This document shows, one piece after another, positions 1 to 6,087 of a stretch of 7,155 nucleotides of DNA. Below the pieces are notes generated by a model. It was not told the DNA's origin. It searched no databases and was given only the letters and a program-made list of their open reading frames with translations. The stretch comes from Rhodospirillales bacterium (GTDB lineage: Bacteria; Pseudomonadota; Alphaproteobacteria; Rhodospirillales; Defluviicoccaceae), in the NCBI GenBank assembly GCA_030622775.1, contig JAUXFS010000085.1, positions 1 through 7,155 on the forward strand, given 5' to 3'. Both the position numbers and the translations under genes were made by a program. Position 1 is the first letter of the stretch. Every line of letters begins with the position of its first letter.

Positions 1-149
1 CGTGGGGCCTGCCACGCGGCGCCGTCCGCTCCTAGCCGGCGGGAAAATCCGATCCCGCCACGGCACTATCCTAATTGTTCACAGGCCCTAACCCGATAGG
101 CAGGTACACGGCGCGCGCAACAGCCTGAAACGAACCAACGGAGAAGACC

Positions 150-485
150 ATGACCTACATCGTCACCGAGAACTGCATCAAATGCAAATTTATGGACTGC
201 ATAGAGGTCTGTCCGGTCGATTGCTTCTACGAAGGGGAGAATATGTTGGTCATCCACCCGGACGAATGCATCGACTGCGGTGTATGCGAACCCGAGTGTC
301 CGGCGGAAGCAATCGTCCCCGATACCGAGCCGGATACCGAAAAATGGCTCGAAGTGAATACCAAGTACGCCACCTCATGGCCCAACATAACGAGCAAAAA
401 AGATCCGCCGGCGGACGCCGAAGAATGGAACGGCAAGCCGGGCAAGGAAGAATATTTCAGCCCCAGTCCCGGCGAGGGCACGTGA
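150..485 (+). CDS. fdxA: FdxA-type 7Fe-8S ferredoxin
   Basis: A 111-residue soluble cytoplasmic electron carrier. The cysteine pattern matches the Azotobacter FdI type: Cys9, Cys17, Cys21 and Cys50 would bind a [3Fe-4S] cluster, and Cys25, Cys40, Cys43 and Cys46 a [4Fe-4S] cluster. Cys12 corresponds to the free cysteine that sits beside the clusters in that family. The second motif, CIDCGVCEPECP, is intact, and the ~60-residue tail after the clusters is the usual FdxA extension ending in an acidic/Pro-rich stretch. The ATG at 150 follows a good Shine-Dalgarno, GGAGAAG at 140-146. The electron partner cannot be told from the sequence. In many alphaproteobacteria fdxA lies just upstream of a carD-like gene (known from memory), as here. 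The 288-base spacer to carD suggests separate transcripts. The assignment to the family is firm. Confidence 0.96.
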   Translation: MTYIVTENCIKCKFMDCIEVCPVDCFYEGENMLVIHPDECIDCGVCEPECPAEAIVPDTEPDTEKWLEVNTKYATSWPNITSKKDPPADAEEWNGKPGKEEYFSPSPGEGT

Positions 486-568
486 GCTTGCCGCGGTTGC
501 AATAACGTTCGAGAAAAGACCGTATCTGAGTCTGTATCTTCGCGGGTGATCGTGATATAGTTCTGGAC

Positions 569-597
569 GTTGGTTTTAAGAAGACCAACTTCGGTTG
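569..597 (+). other. Alternative-pairing hairpin in the fdxA-carD spacer
   Basis: GTTGGT (569-574) can pair with ACCAAC (584-589). The stem extends inward by a G-T and two A-T pairs to leave a three-base loop. The same ACCAAC is followed by TTCG and GTTG (594-597), so CAAC-TTCG-GTTG forms a competing UUCG-type tetraloop hairpin. The two structures exclude each other. No T-run follows, so it does not look like a simple intrinsic terminator. It could be a 3' end processing element of fdxA mRNA, part of a small RNA, or chance. Confidence 0.35.
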
Positions 598-666
598 TCC
601 GGGGGAGTTTCTACGATTCCGTGCCCAATGGGGCGACAGCCGCAAACAGATCGAAGGGTTTGAACG

Positions 667-690
667 TTCCGCCTGTTGATGCAGGCGGAA
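667..690 (+). other. Strong inverted repeat between fdxA and carD (possible fdxA transcript end)
   Basis: TTCCGCCTG (667-675) is a perfect 9-bp reverse complement of CAGGCGGAA (682-690), with a six-base loop TTGATG. Flanking CG on both sides would pair after a one-base bulge. It lies 180 bases after the fdxA stop and about 20 bases before the likely carD -10 region. The bases after it (ACGGATATGG) are not T-rich, so a classical intrinsic terminator is doubtful. A 3' stabilising stem, an operator, or the 3' end of a small RNA are alternatives. Confidence 0.4.
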
Positions 691-708
691 ACGGATATGG
701 TTGGTTTG

Positions 709-719
709 TGTGCTAGGAT
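709..719 (+). promoter_or_regulatory. Candidate extended -10 promoter for carD
   Basis: TGTGCTAGGAT contains an extended -10-like arrangement (TG, one base, TAGGAT at 714-719). Transcription would start near 726 and give a leader of about 48 bases before the carD ATG. No convincing TTGACA-like -35 lies at 16-18 bases upstream. The first eight bases recur exactly at 6730-6737, just in front of the cobalamin riboswitch, which supports a promoter role for both. Confidence 0.35.
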
Positions 720-773
720 GAGCGCCGTCGGACCCAAAATAAAGAGCGCTTGAGTGGAGAGAGAATAAGAGGC

Positions 774-1271
774 ATGCGACAGGAATTCGCTTTTGATGCT
801 GGTGACTACGTAGTCTATCCCACCCATGGGGTCGGCAAGGTACTGGGCGTCGAGACCCGTGAAATCGCCGGCCAGGAACTGCAGCTTTTCGTTATTACCT
901 TCGATCGCGACCGCATGACGTTGCGGGTTCCGGTTGCCAAGGCGGCAACCGCGGGACTTCGCAGGCTGAGCACGCGCAAGGTGATGGAAAGTGCGCTGAC
1001 CACGCTCAAGGGCCGCGCACGGGTCAAGCGCACGATGTGGAGCCGCCGGGCTCAGGAGTACGAGGCCAAGATCAACTCCGGAGATCCGGTCTCCATCGCC
1101 GAGGTGGTGCGCGATCTGCACCCCAATGTCGGCCAGCCGGACCAGTCCTTCAGCGAGCGCCAGATCTACGAATCGGCATTCGACCGCTTGGTCTGTGAAG
1201 TAGCCGCCCTGGAAAGTATCGACAAGGACAAGGCTACCGAGAAGCTCTCAGATATTCTGAATGCCACTTGA
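774..1271 (+). CDS. carD: CarD-family RNA polymerase-binding transcription regulator
   Basis: A 165-residue CarD/CdnL-type protein. These bind the RNA polymerase beta subunit and stabilise open promoter complexes, notably at rRNA-type promoters (family knowledge). The N-terminal Tudor-like RNA polymerase-interaction domain spans about residues 7-65, opening with FDAGDYVVYPTHGVGKV and containing the ELQLFVITF strand. The rest is a helical DNA-binding part with RVKRTMWSRR; Trp89 is at the position of the wedge Trp that enters the upstream fork in actinobacterial CarD. Length fits the family. I chose the ATG at 774, with GGAGAG at 756-761 and AGAGG just upstream, since the family start precedes FDAGD closely; an in-frame TTG at 750 would add eight residues. 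The next gene begins 67 bases later, or overlaps by 11 bases if its first ATG is used, so both are probably in one operon. Confidence 0.93.
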   Translation: MRQEFAFDAGDYVVYPTHGVGKVLGVETREIAGQELQLFVITFDRDRMTLRVPVAKAATAGLRRLSTRKVMESALTTLKGRARVKRTMWSRRAQEYEAKINSGDPVSIAEVVRDLHPNVGQPDQSFSERQIYESAFDRLVCEVAALESIDKDKATEKLSDILNAT

Positions 1272-1338
1272 CCGCCGCGGGGTCGCTGCCGCTTGGCGTC
1301 GTGACGATGCTGCTCCCGCCGACGAGGTTCGCCCGAGG

Positions 1339-2142
1339 ATGCCGGAGCAGACTATATTCGCAACGCTGGCGGCGGGTCGCCGCAACTGGGCCGTGGCTTC
1401 GGTGCACGGCGAGGCCGAGCGTCTCGCCGCGTTGCACGCGCGTCTAACCGAACGCATCGCTCCGACGGACAATCTCGTCTATCTCGGCAATTTTCTCGGC
1501 CGCGGCGGCAACGTCGCCGGCACGGTCGAAGAGCTGCTGGTGTTTCGGCGCACCCTGATGGCCGAGCAGATTTCCGGTGACGCGGGAGACATCGTGTACC
1601 TGCGCGGCAGCCAGGAGGAGATGTGGCACAAGTTGCTGCAGGTCCAGTTCGCGCCCGACCCGCGGCAGGTTCTGGAATGGATGCTCTCGCAGGGCGTCGG
1701 ACCCACCCTGGAAGCCTATGGCGGTATTGTCGCCGAGGGTCGCAAGGCTGCCGCCCTGGGTGCGGTGGCGTTGTCCCAGTGGACCAACCGCCTGCGCGCG
1801 ACGGTGCGCGCCACCGACGGTCATGACCGACTGATCAACGTCTTGCGTCGTGCCGCCTACACCCAGGACGGCACACTGCTTTTCGTCAATGCCGGGATCG
1901 ATCCCAACCGACCGCTTTCCGAGCAAACCGATTCCTTCTGGTGGGGCGGCGGCAAGTTCGAGTCGATCGAGGAACCGTACGGCGGCTTCAATTGCGTCGT
2001 TCGCGGTTTCGACCACCACCACCGCGGCTTGATCGTCAAGGACCACGTCGCTTCCATCGATGGCGGCTGCGGCTTCGGCGGACCGCTGGTCGCCACCTGC
2101 TTCGATGCCGCCGGCCGGTTGATCGAAACCATCGAAGCGTGA
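1339..2142 (+). CDS. PPP/ApaH-fold metallophosphoesterase-like protein, active site degenerate
   Basis: A 267-residue protein with the order of motifs of PPP-type (ApaH/PrpA-like) phosphoesterases, but with most metal ligands changed. Motif I GDxHG reads ASVHG (Ser21 for Asp, His23 kept). GDxVDRG reads GNFLGRG (Asn51, Gly54). LRGNHE reads LRGSQE (Ser91, Gln92). The VHAG histidine is Asn184, and the GHTP-like site reads GFDH (Phe224). The C-terminal DGGCGFGG (241-248) matches the DTGxxxGG strand of real PPP enzymes, so the fold looks preserved while catalysis should be lost or altered. A role as a binding or regulatory pseudoenzyme is my inference. It follows carD and its stop overlaps the next start (GTGA). 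I chose the ATG at 1339 (GAGG at 1324-1327) because conserved sequence starts about 15 residues after it. An in-frame ATG at 1261 would add 26 residues and overlap carD by 11 bases. Confidence 0.85.
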   Translation: MPEQTIFATLAAGRRNWAVASVHGEAERLAALHARLTERIAPTDNLVYLGNFLGRGGNVAGTVEELLVFRRTLMAEQISGDAGDIVYLRGSQEEMWHKLLQVQFAPDPRQVLEWMLSQGVGPTLEAYGGIVAEGRKAAALGAVALSQWTNRLRATVRATDGHDRLINVLRRAAYTQDGTLLFVNAGIDPNRPLSEQTDSFWWGGGKFESIEEPYGGFNCVVRGFDHHHRGLIVKDHVASIDGGCGFGGPLVATCFDAAGRLIETIEA

Positions 2143-2606
2143 GCCAAGCCACTAGAATCGCGAAGATCGTCTCCGGCGGACAGACCGGCGCGGACCGTGC
2201 GGCCCTGGACGTCGCCTTGGAACTCGGCTTTCCCTGCGGCGGCTGGGTTCCCAGAGGCCGCCGCGCCGAAGACGGGCGCATCCCACCGATCTATCCGATG
2301 CGCGAAACCGAAAGCCGCAGTTTCGCCATGCGCACCCGCCTCAACGTCCGTGATTCCGATGCCACCCTGATCCTCACCCGGGGCGAGCCGAGCGGCGGCA
2401 CCGCGCTGACCGTCGACTGCGCTCGGAGCTTGAATCGGCCTCACCTTGTCGTCAACCTTGCCGGTGAGGTCGACCTACCGGCGGTTCGGGAATGGCTGGC
2501 CCGGCACGAGGTACGGGTGCTCAACGTCGCCGGTCCCCGCGAGAGCGCACCTCCCGGGATCTACCGAAACGCAGCGGACGTCCTGAAAAAGCTGCTCGCG
2601 GGCTGA
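2139..2606 (+). CDS. Putative molybdenum carrier / SLOG-type Rossmann protein
   Basis: A 155-residue protein resembling the 'putative molybdenum carrier' (YpsA-like, SLOG superfamily) Rossmann-like fold. Visible motifs are the nucleotide/ligand-binding loop SGGQTGADR (12-20), GGWVPRGRRAEDG (34-46) with a following YP, NVRDSDATLIL (69-79), and the glycine turn SGGT (85-88). No signal peptide or membrane segment is present, so it should be cytoplasmic. The family name comes from structural similarity to a molybdenum cofactor carrier; actual ligand binding here is unknown, and SLOG relatives generally bind nucleotide-like ligands. The start is GTG at 2139, sharing GTGA with the stop of the upstream gene, which points to translational coupling; no strong Shine-Dalgarno is visible and no ATG lies between the upstream stop and the SGGQTGAD motif. 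The gene ends 10 bases from the convergent protease gene. Confidence 0.85.
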   Translation: MSQATRIAKIVSGGQTGADRAALDVALELGFPCGGWVPRGRRAEDGRIPPIYPMRETESRSFAMRTRLNVRDSDATLILTRGEPSGGTALTVDCARSLNRPHLVVNLAGEVDLPAVREWLARHEVRVLNVAGPRESAPPGIYRNAADVLKKLLAG

Positions 2607-2616
2607 CCCAAACGCC

Positions 2617-4092
2617 TCATTCGACGATGACCTTGACCTTCTCACCGGGGGGTGGCGTCTGTCCGCGGCGCAACCCATTCAAGGTGAGGAACCGTTCGAG
2701 ACGGAATGAATCGAATGGCATCCGGGCGGCGAGGGCCTCCGCCGAGTCCCCTTTGCGGACGGTGATCACATCGACGCGCAACGGCTTGATCGCCCGTGCT
2801 TCCGCCGCCGTCAGCCGCTTGAAGCTGTAGGTGGTTCGTTGCAGTTCGGTGGAAAGTTGCCCGGTCAACGACGGCGGGGTCAGGAAGATCATCCGGTATA
2901 TGCGTTCCGGTCGCTCGCGGATCGCCACCAGGCGAAGGTCCATCGCGCCGTCGTCGGTGTTGATACGCGTCGCCGCCGTCGCCGCCGGCATGCCGTTGAC
3001 GTCGAGCGCTTCGACCCGCCGCAGGTTCAACCGGCCGCCCCAGGTCGTGCCGACGTAATTCCGCATGTCGCTCACCGATCGGGCGGTCGCCTCGCTTTCC
3101 ATATCGAAGGCGATGACCGCCTTCCGGGGTCCTTTCGCCACCACCCGCCGGGGGCTGTTGAACATGACGAAACCGGGCGGCACCCGGAAGGTGATTCGCA
3201 AACCGGGATGATAGAAGTCCCGGCCGCGCCGGACCCCCTGGGCGGGCGAGTCTCCGTAGACCAGGCCGTCGATATGGGAGAGGTATGTCTTGCTCCCGAC
3301 CCTGGGCTTGGCCACGGGCGTCACCTTGGCCAGTCGGATCGCCTGCGCGACCCGGTCGCCGGTACGCGGGTGCGAGGCCATGATGCTGAACCGGTCGGCG
3401 GCGCCGGGATCGCCGGCGATCGTCGCCTGCAACTGGGTGAAGGCGTCCATTTTCCCGAAGAAGCTCGCCATCGCATCCGGGTCGTAGCCGGCGCTGGTCA
3501 TATAGCGGATGCCGAGCATGTCGGCCTCGAGCTCCTGATCGCGGGAATAGCTCTGCAGGTAGGCCTGGGCGCCGTAACCCGCCATGTCGCCGACGCCGGG
3601 GACTCCCGCGGCGGCGCCGGCGATCCCGAGGAGGGTCGCGCCGAAGCCGGCGACGACGCTCTGGCTGTAGCGCTCGGCACTGTGCCGGGCGGTCACGTGC
3701 CCCAGTTCGTGGGCAAGCACCCCGGCCATCTCGGCCTCGTTCGAGGCCAGCGCCAACAGCCCGCGGGTAACGTGGACATAACCGCCGGGCAGCGCGAACG
3801 CGTTGATCATTTCGTCGTCGAGAACCGTGAAGGAATAGTCCAGGTCCGGCATCTCGGTCGTTTGCGCCAACGACAGACCGACCTTGCGGACATAGGCATC
3901 CAGTTCGCGGTCGGGGTATTCGCCGCCGAACTGCTCGACCAGTTTGGGATGCTCCTGGCCACCGACCCGCACCTCTTCCTCGGGCGACATGAAGGCGGTG
4001 AAGCTGCTCCTGCCGGTGGCCGGGTTGGTGGAGCAGGCGGCGAGCGCGATCAGCGAAAAACAAAGCGAGAGGATGGAAACAAGGCGTTTCAT
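2617..4092 (-). CDS. M48-family zinc metalloprotease, lipoprotein with LysM-like C-terminus
   Basis: A 491-residue periplasm-facing protease of the BepA/LoiP-like M48 group, whose members degrade or help assemble outer-membrane proteins (family knowledge). Residues 1-20 are a lipoprotein signal with lipobox LAAC; Cys20 would be lipidated, and Ser at +2 favours outer-membrane sorting. The zinc motif HELGH is at 128-132, the second Glu-containing motif ELEADMLG at 187-194, and the conserved SHPRTGDR at 240-247. The middle region (about 260-435) is recognisable only as the usual extension of these proteins. Residues 440-491 resemble a LysM domain (ITVRKGD, then LTLNGL, then GEKVKV), suggesting cell-wall attachment. 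No TPR repeats are evident. I chose the ATG at 4092 because MKRL is a typical signal start; an ATG three codons upstream (4101) is equally possible, and neither has a clear Shine-Dalgarno. It lies 64 bases after cobT on the same strand and may share its transcript. Confidence 0.92.
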   Translation of the reverse strand: MKRLVSILSLCFSLIALAACSTNPATGRSSFTAFMSPEEEVRVGGQEHPKLVEQFGGEYPDRELDAYVRKVGLSLAQTTEMPDLDYSFTVLDDEMINAFALPGGYVHVTRGLLALASNEAEMAGVLAHELGHVTARHSAERYSQSVVAGFGATLLGIAGAAAGVPGVGDMAGYGAQAYLQSYSRDQELEADMLGIRYMTSAGYDPDAMASFFGKMDAFTQLQATIAGDPGAADRFSIMASHPRTGDRVAQAIRLAKVTPVAKPRVGSKTYLSHIDGLVYGDSPAQGVRRGRDFYHPGLRITFRVPPGFVMFNSPRRVVAKGPRKAVIAFDMESEATARSVSDMRNYVGTTWGGRLNLRRVEALDVNGMPAATAATRINTDDGAMDLRLVAIRERPERIYRMIFLTPPSLTGQLSTELQRTTYSFKRLTAAEARAIKPLRVDVITVRKGDSAEALAARMPFDSFRLERFLTLNGLRRGQTPPPGEKVKVIVE

Positions 4093-4156
4093 GACGACCA
4101 TTATGGATAGGCATGCCGGGCGCGGCAAGCCGCCGGCGCGGTCCCTTTGCTCGGTT

Positions 4157-5182
4157 CTAGTCCTTGTTGCTGACGCCGGCTTCGTCGAACGTGGCCATGC
4201 CGGCATGGCAGGCGGCGGCGGCCTTGACGACGGCGACCGCCAGCGCCGCGCCCGAGGCTTCACCAAGCCGCATGTTCAGGTCGAGGAGCGGCGGTTTGCC
4301 GAGCCGGTCGAGCAACCGCCGGTGACCGGGTTCGGCCGATACGTGGGCTACTTGGCAGTGGTCGAGAGCCCCGGCGACAAAGGCCTCCAGCGGCGCCGCA
4401 GCGGCGGTGCAGACGTAGCCATCGAGCAGGACGGGGACCCGGTTCAGCCGGGCACCGACCACGGCCCCGGCGATCGCCGCCAGTTCCCGTCCCCCGAGCC
4501 TGCGGAGAACATCGAGCGGATCGGCCGCCACCCGCGCGTGCAGGCCGACGGCTTCGGCGACGACCGCGGCCTTGTGGGTGAGCGTGTCGCCGGCGACTCC
4601 GGTGCCGGGACCGGTCCAGTCGGCGGCGGTGCCGCCATGGAGGCCGTGGCAAACAGCCGCGGCGGCGGTGGTATTGCCGATTCCCATCTCGCCGAGACAG
4701 AGCAGGTCCTGATCGCCGCGGACGGTACCCATGCCGCGAACGAAAGCTTCAACGCATTCGGTCTCGGTCATCGCCGCCGCGTCGGTGAAATCCCGGGTCG
4801 GCCGATCGAGATCGAGCGGGTAAACCTCCAGCTGTATGCCGAAGGCCCGGCAAAGCTGGTTGATCGCCGCGCCACCGGCTTCAAAGTTGGCCACCATCTG
4901 CGCCGTAACCTCGGCCGGGTAAGCGGACACGCCCCGGGCGACGACCCCGTGGCTGCCGGCGAACACCCGTGCCGCCGGCCGTTCGATCCGCGGCGGATGG
5001 CGTCCCTGCCAGGCGCATAGCCAGGCGCTCAGCGCCTCCAGGCGACCGAGGGAACCCGGCGGCTTGGTCAGCCGCGGCTCCCGCCCGGACGCCCGCCCGG
5101 CCGCGTCGGCGTCGGGGCCGGGCAGGTCGGCGAGGATTCGGCGCAGGTCGTCGAGCGTCGTGATGTCGGCAATCGGTTTCAT
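4157..5182 (-). CDS. cobT: Nicotinate-nucleotide--dimethylbenzimidazole phosphoribosyltransferase
   Basis: A 341-residue cytoplasmic enzyme that transfers phosphoribose from nicotinate mononucleotide to dimethylbenzimidazole, giving alpha-ribazole phosphate for the lower ligand of cobalamin. Family motifs run in order: TKPPGSLGRLE (39-49), an FAGSHGV loop (74-80), GVSAYPAEVT (84-93), GEMGIGNTT (164-172), TGPGTG near 190, and RLGEASGAALA near the C-terminus. Glu308 in RLGE corresponds to the catalytic Glu of the Salmonella enzyme (Glu317). Length is normal. The ATG at 5182 is supported by a purine-rich Shine-Dalgarno read on the - strand (GAGGAAAAGG, plus-strand positions 5190-5199), spaced seven bases. 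The open frame continues upstream to 5362, but that part runs into cobS and lacks family similarity. The gene is divergent from cobS. The loop serine in FAGSHGV may differ from the more usual Asp or Asn. Confidence 0.96.
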   Translation of the reverse strand: MKPIADITTLDDLRRILADLPGPDADAAGRASGREPRLTKPPGSLGRLEALSAWLCAWQGRHPPRIERPAARVFAGSHGVVARGVSAYPAEVTAQMVANFEAGGAAINQLCRAFGIQLEVYPLDLDRPTRDFTDAAAMTETECVEAFVRGMGTVRGDQDLLCLGEMGIGNTTAAAAVCHGLHGGTAADWTGPGTGVAGDTLTHKAAVVAEAVGLHARVAADPLDVLRRLGGRELAAIAGAVVGARLNRVPVLLDGYVCTAAAAPLEAFVAGALDHCQVAHVSAEPGHRRLLDRLGKPPLLDLNMRLGEASGAALAVAVVKAAAACHAGMATFDEAGVSNKD

Positions 5183-5217
5183 TGGCGGACCTTTTCCTCG
5201 CGCAACGGATTTCCTTT

Positions 5218-5229
5218 GCGGCATGCCGC
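5218..5229. promoter_or_regulatory. Perfect 12-bp palindrome in the cobT/cobS divergent spacer
   Basis: GCGGCATGCCGC is its own reverse complement. It lies in the 92-base spacer between the divergent cobT and cobS starts. On the + strand it falls just before a TATAAG -10-like hexamer at 5233-5238, in the position of the -35/-10 spacer. A shared operator for both genes is possible, but a single short GC palindrome in GC-rich DNA may be chance. Confidence 0.3.
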
Positions 5230-5237
5230 TTCTATAA

Positions 5238-5267
5238 GACATAGCCGCTTCACCCGCCGCGGGACAA
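5238..5267 (-). promoter_or_regulatory. Candidate cobT promoter
   Basis: On the - strand, TTGTCC (plus 5262-5267) and TATGTC (plus 5238-5243) are separated by 18 bases and resemble -35 and -10 boxes. Transcription would start near 5231, giving a leader of about 50 bases before the cobT ATG. The match is partial, and an overlapping TATAGA on the same strand is an alternative -10. Confidence 0.25.
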
Positions 5268-5274
5268 ACAGCGA

Positions 5275-6087
5275 ATGACCATGCCCTTCGAGCATCCGCA
5301 GCCGAAAGCCGGCCTGGAAGCAATCGCGGGCTGCTGGCGGGATTTTCGCACCGCCGCCGCATTTCTCACCCGGCTTCCGGTCGGCGCTTCTCCAATCCCC
5401 GGGGATGCGGCCGCACCGGGGTATCTGTCCCGATCGATGGGGATGTTCCCGCTCGTCGGCGCCGGCATTGGCCTGGCGGCGGCGCTGGCGTTGCTCGGCG
5501 CCCACGGGCTCGAGCTGCACCCGCTGGCCTCCGCGCTGATCGGGATTGCCGTCTCGGTGGCGCTGACCGGGGCGCTGCACGAGGACGGTCTCGCCGATCT
5601 TTGCGATGGGCTCGGCGGCGGCCGCACCCGCGAGGACAAGCTGCGGATCATGCGCGACAGCCGCATCGGCACGTTCGGAGCGTTGGCGATCGTGTTCAGC
5701 GTCGGCTTGCGGACGACCATCCTCGCCGGCATGCCCACACCGGGGACCGCGGCCGCGGCGCTGATCGCCGCCGGCGCCCTCTCGCGGGCGGCATTACCGG
5801 TGATCGTCCATTGGCTCCCGCCGGCGCGTGGCGGGGGCATGGCCGCGGAGGCCGGGCGTCCCGATCTGGCGCGGGTGGTGGCCGCCGGCATCATCGCTTT
5901 GATCGTCGGCCTGCTCATTCTCGACGACAGGGCGGTCGCCGCCGCCTTGCTGGCCGCCGGCGGGGCCGCCGCGGGTGTGGCTCTGTTGGCCAGGTCTTCC
6001 CTCGGCGGCCATACCGGCGATGTCCTCGGCGCGTCCCAGCAGGCGGCGGAGATCGCCGCGCTGGCCGCCGTCGCGGTGATCGCATGA
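5275..6087 (+). CDS. cobS: Adenosylcobinamide-GDP ribazoletransferase (cobalamin synthase)
   Basis: A 270-residue integral inner-membrane enzyme that joins adenosylcobinamide-GDP with alpha-ribazole (or its phosphate), the last joining step of cobalamin assembly. The family signature HEDGLADLCDG is at 102-112, followed by KLRIMRDSRIGTFG (122-135), which holds the acidic and basic active-site residues. LPPAR (181-185) and the C-terminal LGGHTGDVLGA (243-253) are also intact. Hydrophobic segments consistent with membrane helices lie around 56-76, 85-100, 134-150, 155-178, 201-216, 220-238 and 257-270. Length is normal. The start is ATG at 5275, with a second in-frame ATG two codons later; the Shine-Dalgarno is poor (GGGA at 5261-5264). 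The stop overlaps the start of the phosphatase gene (ATGA), so the two are translationally coupled. No riboswitch is visible upstream. Confidence 0.95.
   Translation: MTMPFEHPQPKAGLEAIAGCWRDFRTAAAFLTRLPVGASPIPGDAAAPGYLSRSMGMFPLVGAGIGLAAALALLGAHGLELHPLASALIGIAVSVALTGALHEDGLADLCDGLGGGRTREDKLRIMRDSRIGTFGALAIVFSVGLRTTILAGMPTPGTAAAALIAAGALSRAALPVIVHWLPPARGGGMAAEAGRPDLARVVAAGIIALIVGLLILDDRAVAAALLAAGGAAAGVALLARSSLGGHTGDVLGASQQAAEIAALAAVAVIA

Noticed and set aside
1..16. Inverted repeat CGTGG/CCACG as a terminator of an upstream gene
   Set aside because: It is only 5 bp long, is not followed by a T-run, and is likely by chance in GC-rich DNA.
1..35. The possible C-terminal tail of an upstream gene, such as the S4-domain RNA-binding gene often found before fdxA
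   Set aside because: One frame stops at 33-35, but only ten residues are visible and none are diagnostic; other frames are open further without recognisable content.
1261..1338. An N-terminal extension of the PPP-like protein from the ATG at 1261
   Set aside because: It would overlap carD by 11 bases, lacks a Shine-Dalgarno, and its 26 Arg/Ala/Asp-rich residues do not look conserved. Kept only as an alternative start.
1941..2138. An ATG start at 1941 for the SLOG-type protein
   Set aside because: It would overlap the upstream gene by 200 bases and add Arg-rich sequence unlike the family. The GTG at 2139 sharing GTGA with the stop fits operon layout and family length.
2839..4110. A long open frame on the + strand (423 codons) opposite the M48 protease
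   Set aside because: The opposite strand carries a complete lipoprotein signal, HELGH and ELEAD motifs. The + frame reads as low-complexity Arg/Gly/His-rich sequence, the mirror of GC-rich codon use.
4093..4156. GC-rich repeats between cobT and the M48 gene as a terminator
   Set aside because: The possible stems are short, imperfect or have two-base loops, and there is no T-run on the - strand.
3944..5020. A 358-codon open frame on the + strand opposite the M48 5' end and cobT
   Set aside because: It spans two genes with clear family motifs on the - strand and shows no recognisable domain of its own.
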